In this document: positions 36,634 to 44,474 of the stretch, one piece after another | How positions within the stretch are numbered: the stretch's first letter is position 1 | Layout: each line of letters starts with the position of its first letter | DNA from: Campylobacter concisus | GTDB taxonomy: Bacteria; Campylobacterota; Campylobacteria; Campylobacterales; Campylobacteraceae | NCBI RefSeq assembly: GCF_001891085.1 | Contig: NZ_JXUP01000005.1 | Span: forward strand, 1-64,000 | Direction: 5' to 3' | Length of the DNA: 64,000 bases | The notes under the pieces: model-generated | Database searches by the model: none | Told to the model about the DNA's origin: nothing | The model's input: the letters and a program-made list of their open reading frames with translations, nothing else | Program-made: the position numbers and the translations under genes

Positions 36634-36663
36634 AAAATTTGCTAGAAATTTCTAGCAAATTTT
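36634..36663. terminator. 30-bp perfect inverted repeat between pyrC and the peptidase gene
   Basis: Arms of 13 bp (AAAATTTGCTAGA / TCTAGCAAATTTT) around AATT give a 30-bp perfect palindrome. It lies 7 bp from the stop of the convergent peptidase gene. A/T runs flank both ends, so it can terminate on both strands. Confidence 0.75.
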
Positions 36664-36669
36664 ACTTTT

Positions 36670-37959
36670 TTATGAGTTATATTTTTTAACGATACCGCGA
36701 ACGACTTTTTCTATAAAAAGCGCAGAAGCTACTTCGCAGTGCTCTCTTGTAGAGTGAGGTGAGTAGATGTTTGGTCCAATAGAACATGCACTAAGACCTG
36801 CTTTTTTCTCCAAAAGCACTCCACACTCAAGTCCAGCATGCACAGCTGTTATCCTTGCATTTGGCTTATAAATTTTAAGCTCTTCTAAAATATCGTTTGC
36901 AAATTTATCATTTATAGGTTTCCAAGCTGGATTTCTATCTTTTGAAATGACATGAAAACCAACCGCCTTTGCAAGCTCAGAAATTTCAAATTCCATCCTA
37001 TTTAGCCCATCTTTGCTCATAGATCTTGCAAAAAACTCCACTTCAAGCGTGCCATCATCTTTAATCTTTGCGAGTGAGAGGTTTACGCTATCTTGTGGTA
37101 TGCCTAGCTCGCAGTTATAGGCTCTTACACCTTGTGAAAATGAGTTGATAAGAGCTAAAATTTTCTCGCCATTTTCTAAAATTTCATCTCCCATGCCAAG
37201 CTTTTTCACGCTTAAATTTTCACACTCACTTTTTAGCTCTTTATCGCTTAGAACCAGTGCGGTTGCGCCACTTGGGATAGAGTTGCTTCGCTCGCCACCT
37301 TCAAATTTCACTAGTTTGCAGCCATTTTTAGTCACAAATGCCGCTAAAACCTTGATTGCATTTGGGATATTTTTATGTATCTCATTACCAGAGTGTCCGC
37401 CAGGAAGCCCACTTACTTTTACTTCATAAAGCGTGCTCTCTTTTGTTTTTTTGCTATTAAGCGAGATAGTGGCAAATAAATTTATACCGCCAGCACAGCC
37501 GATAGTGACTCTATCGTCCTCTTCGCTATCTAAATTTAAAAGCTTATCGGCTTTTAGATCGCCACTAAAGCCAGTGGCTCCTACCATGCCGACCTCTTCG
37601 TTGTTTGTAAAAAGGCACTCTATGTCGTCAAATTCGCTTATCATCTGCATCATGATAGCTACGCCTATGCCGTTATCGGCACCTAAAGATGATTTTTTAG
37701 CCCTCATGTAGCCATCATCGCCATAAACTATCTCGATCTTTGGAGCATCGCCCATGCAGACCATATCGTAGTGGCTTTGCAAGCAAATTTTTGGCTTGCC
37801 TTTAAACGCATGAATGTTGCCAAAGCTATCGACCACAACTTCACAGCCCTTATCTTTTGCATAGCTAGCCAGAAAATCACGCATCTTATCGGTCTCATAA
37901 CTGCAGTGCGGTATCGTAGTAAGTGTCTCAAATTTCTTTAAAATTTCACTATTTGACAT
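36670..37959 (-). CDS. pepD: aminoacyl-histidine dipeptidase (M20 family)
   Basis: A 429-residue M20 metallopeptidase of the PepD/cytosolic non-specific dipeptidase type. Metal-site motifs are LQSHYDMVCMGD, SSLGADNGIGVA and LFTNNEEVGMVGA; a late GLECGVL and SIGPNIYSPHSTRE complete the site. It hydrolyses Xaa-His and other dipeptides in the cytosol. Length is about 50 residues below E. coli PepD (485). It lies upstream of a shared bidirectional terminator and downstream of the MerT/MerP genes. Confidence 0.88.
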   Translation of the reverse strand: MSNSEILKKFETLTTIPHCSYETDKMRDFLASYAKDKGCEVVVDSFGNIHAFKGKPKICLQSHYDMVCMGDAPKIEIVYGDDGYMRAKKSSLGADNGIGVAIMMQMISEFDDIECLFTNNEEVGMVGATGFSGDLKADKLLNLDSEEDDRVTIGCAGGINLFATISLNSKKTKESTLYEVKVSGLPGGHSGNEIHKNIPNAIKVLAAFVTKNGCKLVKFEGGERSNSIPSGATALVLSDKELKSECENLSVKKLGMGDEILENGEKILALINSFSQGVRAYNCELGIPQDSVNLSLAKIKDDGTLEVEFFARSMSKDGLNRMEFEISELAKAVGFHVISKDRNPAWKPINDKFANDILEELKIYKPNARITAVHAGLECGVLLEKKAGLSACSIGPNIYSPHSTREHCEVASALFIEKVVRGIVKKYNS

Positions 37960-37975
37960 ATCTGCCTCCGTAGAT

Positions 37976-38233
37976 TTATTTTATTTCGCCCTTATAGCCA
38001 GTCGCATCGACTGCTTTTAAAAGCTCTTTTTCATCGACCTTATCATCTGCTATAACGACAGCTTTTCGCTCTTTTAGCGATACATCCGCCTTTTTTACGC
38101 CCTCAACGCTAAGAGCAGCCTTTCTAACAATCGCCGTGCAAAGCGGACAGTGCATGCTAGGCACTGAAATTTCTATCTTTTTATCAGCGTAGCTTGCAGC
38201 CACTAAAAGGGCTAAAACTAAAATTTTACGCAT
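37976..38233 (-). CDS. periplasmic heavy-metal-binding protein (MerP-like)
   Basis: An 85-residue protein with signal peptide (1-16, ASYA) and one HMA domain carrying the metal motif MHCPLC (about 28-33). MerP-type proteins bind Hg(II) or other soft metals in the periplasm and hand them to MerT. It overlaps the MerT-like gene by 8 bp. No MerA reductase or MerR regulator is nearby, so the metal and purpose are uncertain. Confidence 0.85.
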   Translation of the reverse strand: MRKILVLALLVAASYADKKIEISVPSMHCPLCTAIVRKAALSVEGVKKADVSLKERKAVVIADDKVDEKELLKAVDATGYKGEIK

Positions 38234-38549
38234 AAATTTCTCCTAAAAGCTCCGGGTATGTAAGGAGTAAAAGCAAAATCACTCCAAAAAGTATATATAT
38301 AAGTATCCATTTTTTCTTTTTATAGCTTAAGTTGCAGCTTTTTGGCTTGTAAAATAGACTAATTCCTGAAATCACAAAGCAAATGACGGCTATAACGCTT
38401 AAAGGGACGCGGTACTCGTATAAATTTTGTGTCCAAGATAGAAATGAAAAAGAAGTGCCAAAAAGCAGGAAAAGAAGTGCCGGTAAGCAGCACAAGGTAG
38501 CGCCAATAGCACTACCTATGGATGTTAGTATCAGCCAAAAGGCTCTCAT
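38226..38549 (-). CDS. MerT-like metal transport membrane protein
   Basis: A 107-residue inner-membrane protein with three predicted helices. The first contains the vicinal cysteine pair ATLCCLPALLF typical of MerT. The loop between helices 2 and 3 has only one cysteine (KSCNLSYKK), where classical MerT has two. It overlaps the upstream transglutaminase gene and the downstream MerP-like gene, forming a coupled three-gene unit. Confidence 0.82.
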   Translation of the reverse strand: MRAFWLILTSIGSAIGATLCCLPALLFLLFGTSFSFLSWTQNLYEYRVPLSVIAVICFVISGISLFYKPKSCNLSYKKKKWILIYILFGVILLLLLTYPELLGEIYA

Positions 38550-39625
38550 TTTAGCTCGGTTGAGACGTAGTCGTAGCTAAATTCTTTTGGCGAATAATAA
38601 TTTTGTGTGTTGTCATCAACTTCAGCGTATGGATAGCCGAAGTTGTTTAGTGGAGTTTGCTCTGGAGTTGGCTTTAAGATAAAGTCGCGACCGTAGTTAA
38701 AGCCTATCCAGCACATCTCCCAGTTACCAAAGCAGTACTCTCTCACAGCTACGATCTTAGCGTCGTCGTTTGTTAATTTCTCGCCCAGTCTTACCTTTGT
38801 GACATCTGCTGGATCAACCGGTATCCAACCATAGCCTTTTAGGTAAAATTCAGCCCTGCAGTGCTGTCCGCCTGAAATTTTAGCCACGCCATCTTTTGCG
38901 CTACCCATTTGATCTGAAAATCTAGACTGACCAACCCTGATACCAAAAATTTCTCTTGCTGGGATGCCAACTGATCTGCAAAGTCCCACAAAAACTGAGT
39001 TTATATCGGTGCATTTGCCAACTAGTTTGCCACTTTCTAGGATGGCTTTAACGTCGCCTGTGCCGCATCCTAGGATGCTGTTATCGCGCTGCATAGTATT
39101 TGCAACCCACGTATAGATCGCTTTTGCACGCTCCAAGTCGCCTTTAGTATTGCCGATAATCTCTAGCGCTTTTGCTCTTACGACGCCGTCAGTTGGGATG
39201 TGTGAAGTTGGTTTTAAAAACTCCAAAACAGCTGGATCGACCTTCTCATTTGGATCGTAATTTACCTTGCTAAAGTCGGTATTGCGCTCTGTTGTTTGAA
39301 TTTTAAACTGGATATTTAAAATAGGTCTTTGCTCGTTTTCTTCAAATTCGCCATACATTGTTGGTATTAGCGTGTCTGAGATATAGACGTTTTTAGCGGT
39401 TGTGTTTATGACGTAGTCTTGGGTTAGTTGCTGATAAGTGGTGCTTAGTGGAAGGGGCAACCAAATTCTTGAGCTTTTGCCCTTTTCAAGAAGCTGGTGT
39501 TTGAAATTTACGTCGAAATTTCTAACCACTGGGTTTGCTGGCTCGTCACTAGCTAGAGTGACACTTGGAAGCAGACTTGCTGCACCTAAAAAACTACTGA
39601 ATTTAAAAAAATCTCTTCTTTGCAT
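38546..39625 (-). CDS. Tat-exported transglutaminase-like protein
   Basis: A 359-residue protein with a twin-arginine signal (MQRRDFFKFSSFLGAASLL). A transglutaminase-like core lies at about 160-290, with a plausible Cys-His-Asp triad: GKCTDIN, GGQHCRAEFY and VDPADV. Such domains act as proteases, cross-linkers or peptidoglycan-related enzymes; the substrate is not apparent. It heads the unit with MerT- and MerP-like genes, overlapping MerT by 4 bp. Export would need the TatBC genes at 11294-12450. Confidence 0.83.
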   Translation of the reverse strand: MQRRDFFKFSSFLGAASLLPSVTLASDEPANPVVRNFDVNFKHQLLEKGKSSRIWLPLPLSTTYQQLTQDYVINTTAKNVYISDTLIPTMYGEFEENEQRPILNIQFKIQTTERNTDFSKVNYDPNEKVDPAVLEFLKPTSHIPTDGVVRAKALEIIGNTKGDLERAKAIYTWVANTMQRDNSILGCGTGDVKAILESGKLVGKCTDINSVFVGLCRSVGIPAREIFGIRVGQSRFSDQMGSAKDGVAKISGGQHCRAEFYLKGYGWIPVDPADVTKVRLGEKLTNDDAKIVAVREYCFGNWEMCWIGFNYGRDFILKPTPEQTPLNNFGYPYAEVDDNTQNYYSPKEFSYDYVSTELK

Positions 39626-39717
39626 AAAATGCCTTTTTGCTTAATCTTAGCCAAACTTGGCTCTAAAACTGCCTGCTATTCTAGCATAAAATTTTTATTT
39701 ATGATAAAATCCGCCAC

Positions 39718-39885
39718 ATGAAAAAGATTATATTTTTAGGCTTTATAGCGCTATTTTGCAATGGTTGTCTTTATATGAACGAGCGCGGAGTTTCGACGCA
39801 ATATTATAATGATTGTAAAGAGTATTATGACGCGACTGGTACCTACCAAAAAGAGTGTCCGCATAACATCGTCGACTGGAAATAG
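39718..39885 (+). CDS. small lipoprotein
   Basis: A 55-residue protein starting MKKIIFLGFIALF, with a lipobox-like CNGC at residues 14-17; the -3 residue is Cys, not Leu. The mature part is about 39 residues with two further cysteines (NDCKEYY; KECPHNI). A similar-sized lipoprotein beside the cmoB homologue is remembered from C. jejuni (Cj0978), though I recall it on the opposite strand. It has no strong ribosome site. Its stop precedes the GTG I choose for cmoB by one base. Confidence 0.68.
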   Translation: MKKIIFLGFIALFCNGCLYMNERGVSTQYYNDCKEYYDATGTYQKECPHNIVDWK

Positions 39886-39886
39886 C

Positions 39887-40756
39887 GTGGATCTTATCAA
39901 ATTTAACGATCAACAAAAGCAAATTTTAAATAGGATAGAAAATTTAGCAAATTTTGATTGCGAATTTAGCCTTAGTGAGAGCGTAAATGTCAAATTTAAA
40001 GAGCTGAGCGCTGCGAGCAAAGATGAAATTTACAATCTCGCCCTTAGCCTAAAGCCTTGGCGAAAAGGGCCGTTTTTACTTGATGATATATATATAGATA
40101 GCGAGTGGCAAAGTTTTATTAAATTTAATATCCTAGCCCCACACCTAAATTTAGCTGGCAAGTGCGTAGCTGACGTGGGGTGTAATAATGGATATTATAT
40201 GTTTAAGATGCTTGAGTACGACCCAAAAAGCATAACTGGCTTTGATCCTAGCGTGCATACATATTTGCAGTTTGCTTTTTTAAATAAATTTATCCGCTCA
40301 AATATCACCTATGAGCTTCTTGGGGTAGAGAGCTTGCCAGAGTTTGGAGCGAAATTTGACACCATTTTTTGCCTTGGAGTGATATACCACAGAAGCGATC
40401 CTATAAAGATGCTAAAAGAGCTAAAAACCGCGCTAAATCCTGGCGGCGAGCTATTTTTAGACACGATGTATATAGATATGGATGGCGACTTTGCCCTAAG
40501 CCCAAAAGATAGATACTCAAAAATCCCAAATATCTACTTTGTGCCAACGCTTAGCGCACTTGAAAACTGGTGCGAGAGGGCTAAATTTAAAGATTTTACC
40601 CTGCTTGATACAAAGGCGACTGATCTGAATGAGCAGCGAAAAACGCAGTGGATAGATGGCGAGAGTCTTGGAAATTTCTTAGACCCAAACGATAATACAA
40701 AGACCATCGAGGGCTACCCAGCGCCAAAAAGAGCATATGTTAGAGTTAAAATTTAA
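39887..40756 (+). CDS. cmoB: tRNA U34 carboxymethyltransferase
   Basis: A 289-residue CmoB that uses carboxy-SAM from CmoA to convert ho5U34 to cmo5U34 in tRNA. Motifs include LKPWRKGPFLLDDIYIDSEW, CVADVGCNNGYYMFKML, FCLGVIYHRSDPI and TMYIDMDGD. The frame extends upstream to an ATG at 39809, but that would overlap the lipoprotein. The GTG at 39887, one base after that stop, fits the family start better though its ribosome site is weak. Confidence 0.88.
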   Translation: MDLIKFNDQQKQILNRIENLANFDCEFSLSESVNVKFKELSAASKDEIYNLALSLKPWRKGPFLLDDIYIDSEWQSFIKFNILAPHLNLAGKCVADVGCNNGYYMFKMLEYDPKSITGFDPSVHTYLQFAFLNKFIRSNITYELLGVESLPEFGAKFDTIFCLGVIYHRSDPIKMLKELKTALNPGGELFLDTMYIDMDGDFALSPKDRYSKIPNIYFVPTLSALENWCERAKFKDFTLLDTKATDLNEQRKTQWIDGESLGNFLDPNDNTKTIEGYPAPKRAYVRVKI

Positions 40757-40764
40757 GGATAAAA

Positions 40765-41298
40765 ATGGCAGAAGAAAATATCTATGATACAAAAGACGAA
40801 TCGCAAATAATCTTACCAGAAGATGAAAATCCATTAAGAAACGAGATAAAAACAGCGCCTTTAACAAAGCTAAATTTTAGCGGAACGGCATTTTTACTTG
40901 AAAAAAATCACGCAAAGACTAGATTTTTTACTACGGATGATATGGTGTGCGATACTGAGGGGCTTATTCATAGTGGGTTTATTTTTATGGGCGCAAATCA
41001 TGCCGCGCTTTTAGCTATTAATGAAGAATTTTGCGTTAGTATTGGGGCTAGGATAAATTTCTTTGGACCGCTAAAGCTTGGTGACGTGGTGGAATTTGAC
41101 GCGCAAGCAAGATTTGAAGAGAGCAGAAAAAGAGAAGTGAAAGTACTTGGATATGTTAAAGATATAAAAATTTTTGAAGGAATATTTCAACTTGTCACAC
41201 TTGAAGAGCATATCTTCTTGGCTCAACAAAAAAATATCCAAAAAGAAGCTGCTATAAGGCAGAAAAAAGAACGAGAGGAAGCTAAAGATAATAGCTAA
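40765..41298 (+). CDS. hot-dog fold protein, Cj0977-like
   Basis: A 177-residue protein with a PaaI/hot-dog thioesterase-like core (about 45-145: LIHSGFIFMGANHAALLAIN; SIGARINFFGPLKLGDVVEFDAQ). It matches my memory of Cj0977, a cytoplasmic protein required for C. jejuni virulence and controlled with late flagellar genes. It also follows cmoB there. The C-terminus is a Lys/Glu-rich helix. No catalytic residue can be assigned with confidence. It lies 8 bp after cmoB. Confidence 0.82.
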   Translation: MAEENIYDTKDESQIILPEDENPLRNEIKTAPLTKLNFSGTAFLLEKNHAKTRFFTTDDMVCDTEGLIHSGFIFMGANHAALLAINEEFCVSIGARINFFGPLKLGDVVEFDAQARFEESRKREVKVLGYVKDIKIFEGIFQLVTLEEHIFLAQQKNIQKEAAIRQKKEREEAKDNS

Positions 41299-41452
41299 AA
41301 GTAAGTAAAAATTTTTGATTTTCTTGCAATTACTCCCAAATAAAGCGAAATTTTAAAAAGACAATCTTTATCTCATTATCCTATTTTGGTAAATAATTGG
41401 TAACATTTTTTAAAATTTTAAGGAAAATTAAGCAATAAAATTAATTTTCTAT

Positions 41453-41458
41453 GATAAT
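41453..41458 (+). promoter_or_regulatory. porin gene -10 box (GATAAT)
   Basis: GATAAT in the context CTATGATAATATCC, about 36 bp before the porin start, preceded by an A/T-rich tract as expected for Campylobacter sigma-70 promoters. The ribosome site AAGGAG is at 41482-41487. Confidence 0.5.
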
Positions 41459-41493
41459 ATCCTTTCAAAACTTTTTATCAAAAGGAGATTTAG

Positions 41494-42831
41494 ATGAAAA
41501 TTACAAAAGTTAGCTTAGCTGCTTTGGTTGCTTTAGGTGCATTTTCAAGCGTTGCAAGTGCAACTCCACTTGAAGAAGCTATAAAAAATGTAGATCTTTC
41601 AGGATTTGCAAGATATCGTTATACAAATGATAGTACTAAAAGTTCAAAAGTTAATGATACTGTAAAAGGTAATGGTGCTGGCCATGCTTTTAGAATGGAA
41701 ACAGCATTTAAAGCTGCAATAGATGATAACTTCTTTGGTGTTTTGAGACTAAGATATTCTGCTACAGATGGTTCTGGTGATAATGCAGGAGCTGGCACAG
41801 ATAAAACAAACACAACCGGATCATTTGGTGTATATGAAATGTATCTAGGCTACAAAGTAGCTAATACTACTATCACAGCTGGTAAACAACTTGTCAAAGG
41901 TTTCTTCATTGATAGTGATATAGCTGGCACTGGTCTAAAAGTAGTAAGTACTGACGTGCCTGGTCTTACTTTAACAGCTGCTGCTTATGATGCTATTGAT
42001 AACGATGCTGAAATAGATAGAAAGGATCCAGTTCCTCCTGCAACAGTTGGAGATCCAAAAAAAGATGCTTTTGGACACATTAAATATAAAGCTAAAAGCC
42101 CAGATATAGATGGCCCATTATTGTCAAGACTTGGCAGTGATGAATTTAGTGATGCTGCTGGCAATATCTATAATTTAGGTGCTATGGGTAGCTATGATCC
42201 AGTATCATTCAAAGTAGCAATTACAAATATCCAAGAGGTTGCTACACTTTATGGCACTGAAGCTGGTGTAAGCTTTAATGTAACTGATGATGTGAATCTA
42301 AACTTAAAAGGTCAATATGCTTATAGCGACTCAGATCATAAAAAAGTAGTTGACGCAACTTTTTGGGCAGTACAAGCTGGCACAAAACTATTTGGTGCTA
42401 AACTTAACGCTGGTTATTTAGACTTTGACGCTAAAAACAAAGAAAATGACGCTAAAAACAAAGACAAAATCGCATTTACATCAATTGATGGAAATGGACA
42501 GTTAATCAACCCAACTAAGATCTTAAATGGTGTAATGAGTGGTGGCCAACAATACTACAATAACATCAAGGGCAATAACGACTACTGGTTTGTTAATGCT
42601 GGGTATGATATAGATAAATTTGGCTTTGGTGCTGGATATACTCAAGGTAAGGGCACAAGTTATGCGCTTGGCAAAGAGAGAGCAAAAAGAAACGAATGGT
42701 CACTTGACGCTAGCTACAAATACAGCAAAAAACTTACATTCCTTTCTTGGTATGCAGCTGCTAAAGACAAAAAAGATAGCGAAAGCTTTAAACAAAATCG
42801 TATAAGATTTGAAGCAAAATATAGCTTCTAA
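41494..42831 (+). CDS. porA: major outer membrane porin (MOMP)
   Basis: A 445-residue Campylobacter-type porin, usually the most abundant outer membrane protein. The signal peptide ends ASSVASA-type (cleavage near residue 23 before TPLEEA). Family features are DLSGFARYRYTNDS, the barrel strand AGKQLVKGFFIDSDIAGTG, and a C-terminal strand ending EAKYSF with terminal Phe. Loops are variable: the DAKNKEN/DAKNKDK repeat (42426-42464) lies in one. It is monocistronic, with its own promoter and a strong terminator. Confidence 0.92.
   Translation: MKITKVSLAALVALGAFSSVASATPLEEAIKNVDLSGFARYRYTNDSTKSSKVNDTVKGNGAGHAFRMETAFKAAIDDNFFGVLRLRYSATDGSGDNAGAGTDKTNTTGSFGVYEMYLGYKVANTTITAGKQLVKGFFIDSDIAGTGLKVVSTDVPGLTLTAAAYDAIDNDAEIDRKDPVPPATVGDPKKDAFGHIKYKAKSPDIDGPLLSRLGSDEFSDAAGNIYNLGAMGSYDPVSFKVAITNIQEVATLYGTEAGVSFNVTDDVNLNLKGQYAYSDSDHKKVVDATFWAVQAGTKLFGAKLNAGYLDFDAKNKENDAKNKDKIAFTSIDGNGQLINPTKILNGVMSGGQQYYNNIKGNNDYWFVNAGYDIDKFGFGAGYTQGKGTSYALGKERAKRNEWSLDASYKYSKKLTFLSWYAAAKDKKDSESFKQNRIRFEAKYSF
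42426..42464 (+). repeat. short direct repeat inside porA
   Basis: The 18-bp unit TGACGCTAAAAACAAAGA occurs at 42426-42443 and 42447-42464 with a 21-bp period (seven codons, DAKNKEN then DAKNKDK), probably in a surface loop. Confidence 0.8.
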
Positions 42832-42840
42832 AAACCTTTA

Positions 42841-42862
42841 TCCGAGCGAGCTTTCGCTCGGA
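42841..42862 (+). terminator. rho-independent terminator of porA
   Basis: Arms TCCGAGCG and CGCTCGGA (8 bp, GC-rich) around AGCTTT, 9 bp after the porin stop, followed by CTTCTTTA. Confidence 0.85.
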
Positions 42863-43003
42863 CTTCTTTAAAATTTAATAGACTCCATATAAAATTTATC
42901 TACCCTTTTTGATTGACTCTTAGTTTTATAAAAATATAAATTTTAAATAGCGATTAAGTGTATTTTAAAAGTTTGAAACTTGAAATTAATACCACTGAAA
43001 TTT

Positions 43004-43606
43004 TTAGCTATTTTTTACTATATCTATCCAATAATCAATATTATTTTGCTCGGCCTCTAGTGTACTGCCTTCTCCGTGTCCTGGATAAAGCGTGAAGTTA
43101 CCTTTTAAATTTTTACATTTTCCTAGACTTTTTAACATTTCATTTTTATCTGAAAAAGGAAAATCCCAGCGTCCTATACTTCCTTTAAATAAAAAATCTC
43201 CACTAAACATCATGTCATCTATCTCTATCATCGAGCAACCTGGCGTATGTCCTGGGAAATGATGAAATTTGATGCAAAAATCATCAATGTTAAAATTTTC
43301 ATCATTTTCAACCAAAACATCTGGAGTAAAAGTATCTTTCATATAGCCAAAAATATCACTCTCGCACATGAAAGCATCAAATTTATTGATATAAACTGGA
43401 ATTTTTAGCTCATTTTTTAGCTCGCTCACGTCGTAAATATGATCAAAATGCCCGTGAGTGCAAAGGATGGCTTTTAAATTTTTAGCATTTTGTAAAACCC
43501 ATTCTTTTGCCCCATCACCTGGATCTATCACTAAAGATGAATTATTTTTTGTAACGATGTAACAATTAGTGCCAAAATCTCCAAAACTTTTGTGCATTAC
43601 TCTCAT
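43004..43606 (-). CDS. metallo-beta-lactamase-fold hydrolase (glyoxalase II-like)
   Basis: A 200-residue single-domain MBL hydrolase. The zinc motif THGHFDH is followed by the histidine in FHHFPGHTPG, the Asp in MFSGDFLF, and the final LYPGHGEGS. This is the short YcbL-type form related to glyoxalase II. It lacks the C-terminal substrate domain of GloB, so the thioester substrate is uncertain. It is divergent from nadE; AAGGTAAAAA precedes its ATG. Confidence 0.87.
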   Translation of the reverse strand: MRVMHKSFGDFGTNCYIVTKNNSSLVIDPGDGAKEWVLQNAKNLKAILCTHGHFDHIYDVSELKNELKIPVYINKFDAFMCESDIFGYMKDTFTPDVLVENDENFNIDDFCIKFHHFPGHTPGCSMIEIDDMMFSGDFLFKGSIGRWDFPFSDKNEMLKSLGKCKNLKGNFTLYPGHGEGSTLEAEQNNIDYWIDIVKNS

Positions 43607-43685
43607 TTTTTACCTTAAATTTATTATTTCTTAAAATTTTACATCTTTTTACTTAAACTTAAAGAAAAATTTTAAATTTACTTAG

Positions 43686-43691
43686 TATAAT
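43686..43691 (+). promoter_or_regulatory. -10 box of the nadE operon (TATAAT)
   Basis: Perfect TATAAT about 35 bp before the nadE ATG. Its position predicts a start near 43698, which excludes an upstream TTG at 43694 as the nadE start. Confidence 0.65.
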
Positions 43692-43726
43692 TTTTGCAAA
43701 AGGAAGCAAATCTAGGCAAAGGAAGA

Positions 43727-44464
43727 ATGAAGGAGTATCAAAAGATCGAAGAAACTTTAGTTTTAAGCTTAAAAGATAAAACTAAAGATAAAAATTTGTT
43801 GCTGGGTGTTAGTGGAGGTATTGATTCTGCTGTAGTAGCGACTTTGTGTGCAAGAGCAAAACCAAATGAAACTCATGCGCTCATCATGCCAACAGCATCA
43901 TCAAACAGACAAAATATGGACGATGCCTTAAATTTATGCGAAAAACTAAACATAAAATATAAGGTTTTATCCATAGAGGGTATTTTAAATGCCTTTTACG
44001 AAACGATAGATGTAAATTTAAGCAATTTAAGAAAAGGGAATTTAGCAGCTAGAGTTAGAATGAGCTTGCTTTATGATTATTCATCTAGTATAAACGCTCT
44101 AGTTATCGGAACAAGCAACAAAAGTGAGCTTATGCTTGGATACGGTACGATATTTGGGGATTTAGCATGTGCAATAAATCCTATCGGAGAGCTTTATAAA
44201 AGTGAAATTTTTGAATTTGCAAAACATCTTGGGGTTGATAAAAATTTTATCAACAAAGCACCTTCGGCTGATTTGTGGGATGGTCAAAGTGACGAAGGTG
44301 ACATAGGTTACAGTTATGCTGTTATTGATGAGATTTTAGAAAATTTAGAAAATAACAAGGAGCAAGTCATCAAAAAGTTCGGATTAAAAGCAGTATCGGA
44401 TATAGAAAATAGAGTTGTTTCAAACAGGTTTAAACGACAAATGCCGTTGATAGTGAAAATTTAA
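43727..44464 (+). CDS. nadE: ammonia-dependent NAD+ synthetase
   Basis: A 245-residue NAD synthetase converting deamido-NAD to NAD with ammonia. The ATP-pyrophosphatase P-loop is GVSGGIDSA. Further motifs are AARVRMSLLYDYSS, GTSNKSELMLGYGT and the PSADLWDGQSDE loop. There is no glutaminase domain. I choose the ATG at 43727, with AAAGGAAG before it, over the upstream TTG, which would fall at the transcript start. It lies 10 bp before the DegT-like gene. Confidence 0.94.
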   Translation: MKEYQKIEETLVLSLKDKTKDKNLLLGVSGGIDSAVVATLCARAKPNETHALIMPTASSNRQNMDDALNLCEKLNIKYKVLSIEGILNAFYETIDVNLSNLRKGNLAARVRMSLLYDYSSSINALVIGTSNKSELMLGYGTIFGDLACAINPIGELYKSEIFEFAKHLGVDKNFINKAPSADLWDGQSDEGDIGYSYAVIDEILENLENNKEQVIKKFGLKAVSDIENRVVSNRFKRQMPLIVKI

Positions 44465-44474
44465 AGGATTAAAG

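Noticed and set aside
37976..39625. Mercury resistance operon
   Set aside because: No MerA reductase or MerR regulator is seen; only MerT- and MerP-like genes with an unrelated Tat-exported protein.
39809..39886. Upstream extension of CmoB from an ATG at 39809
   Set aside because: It overlaps the lipoprotein frame, has no ribosome site and adds residues not expected of the family.
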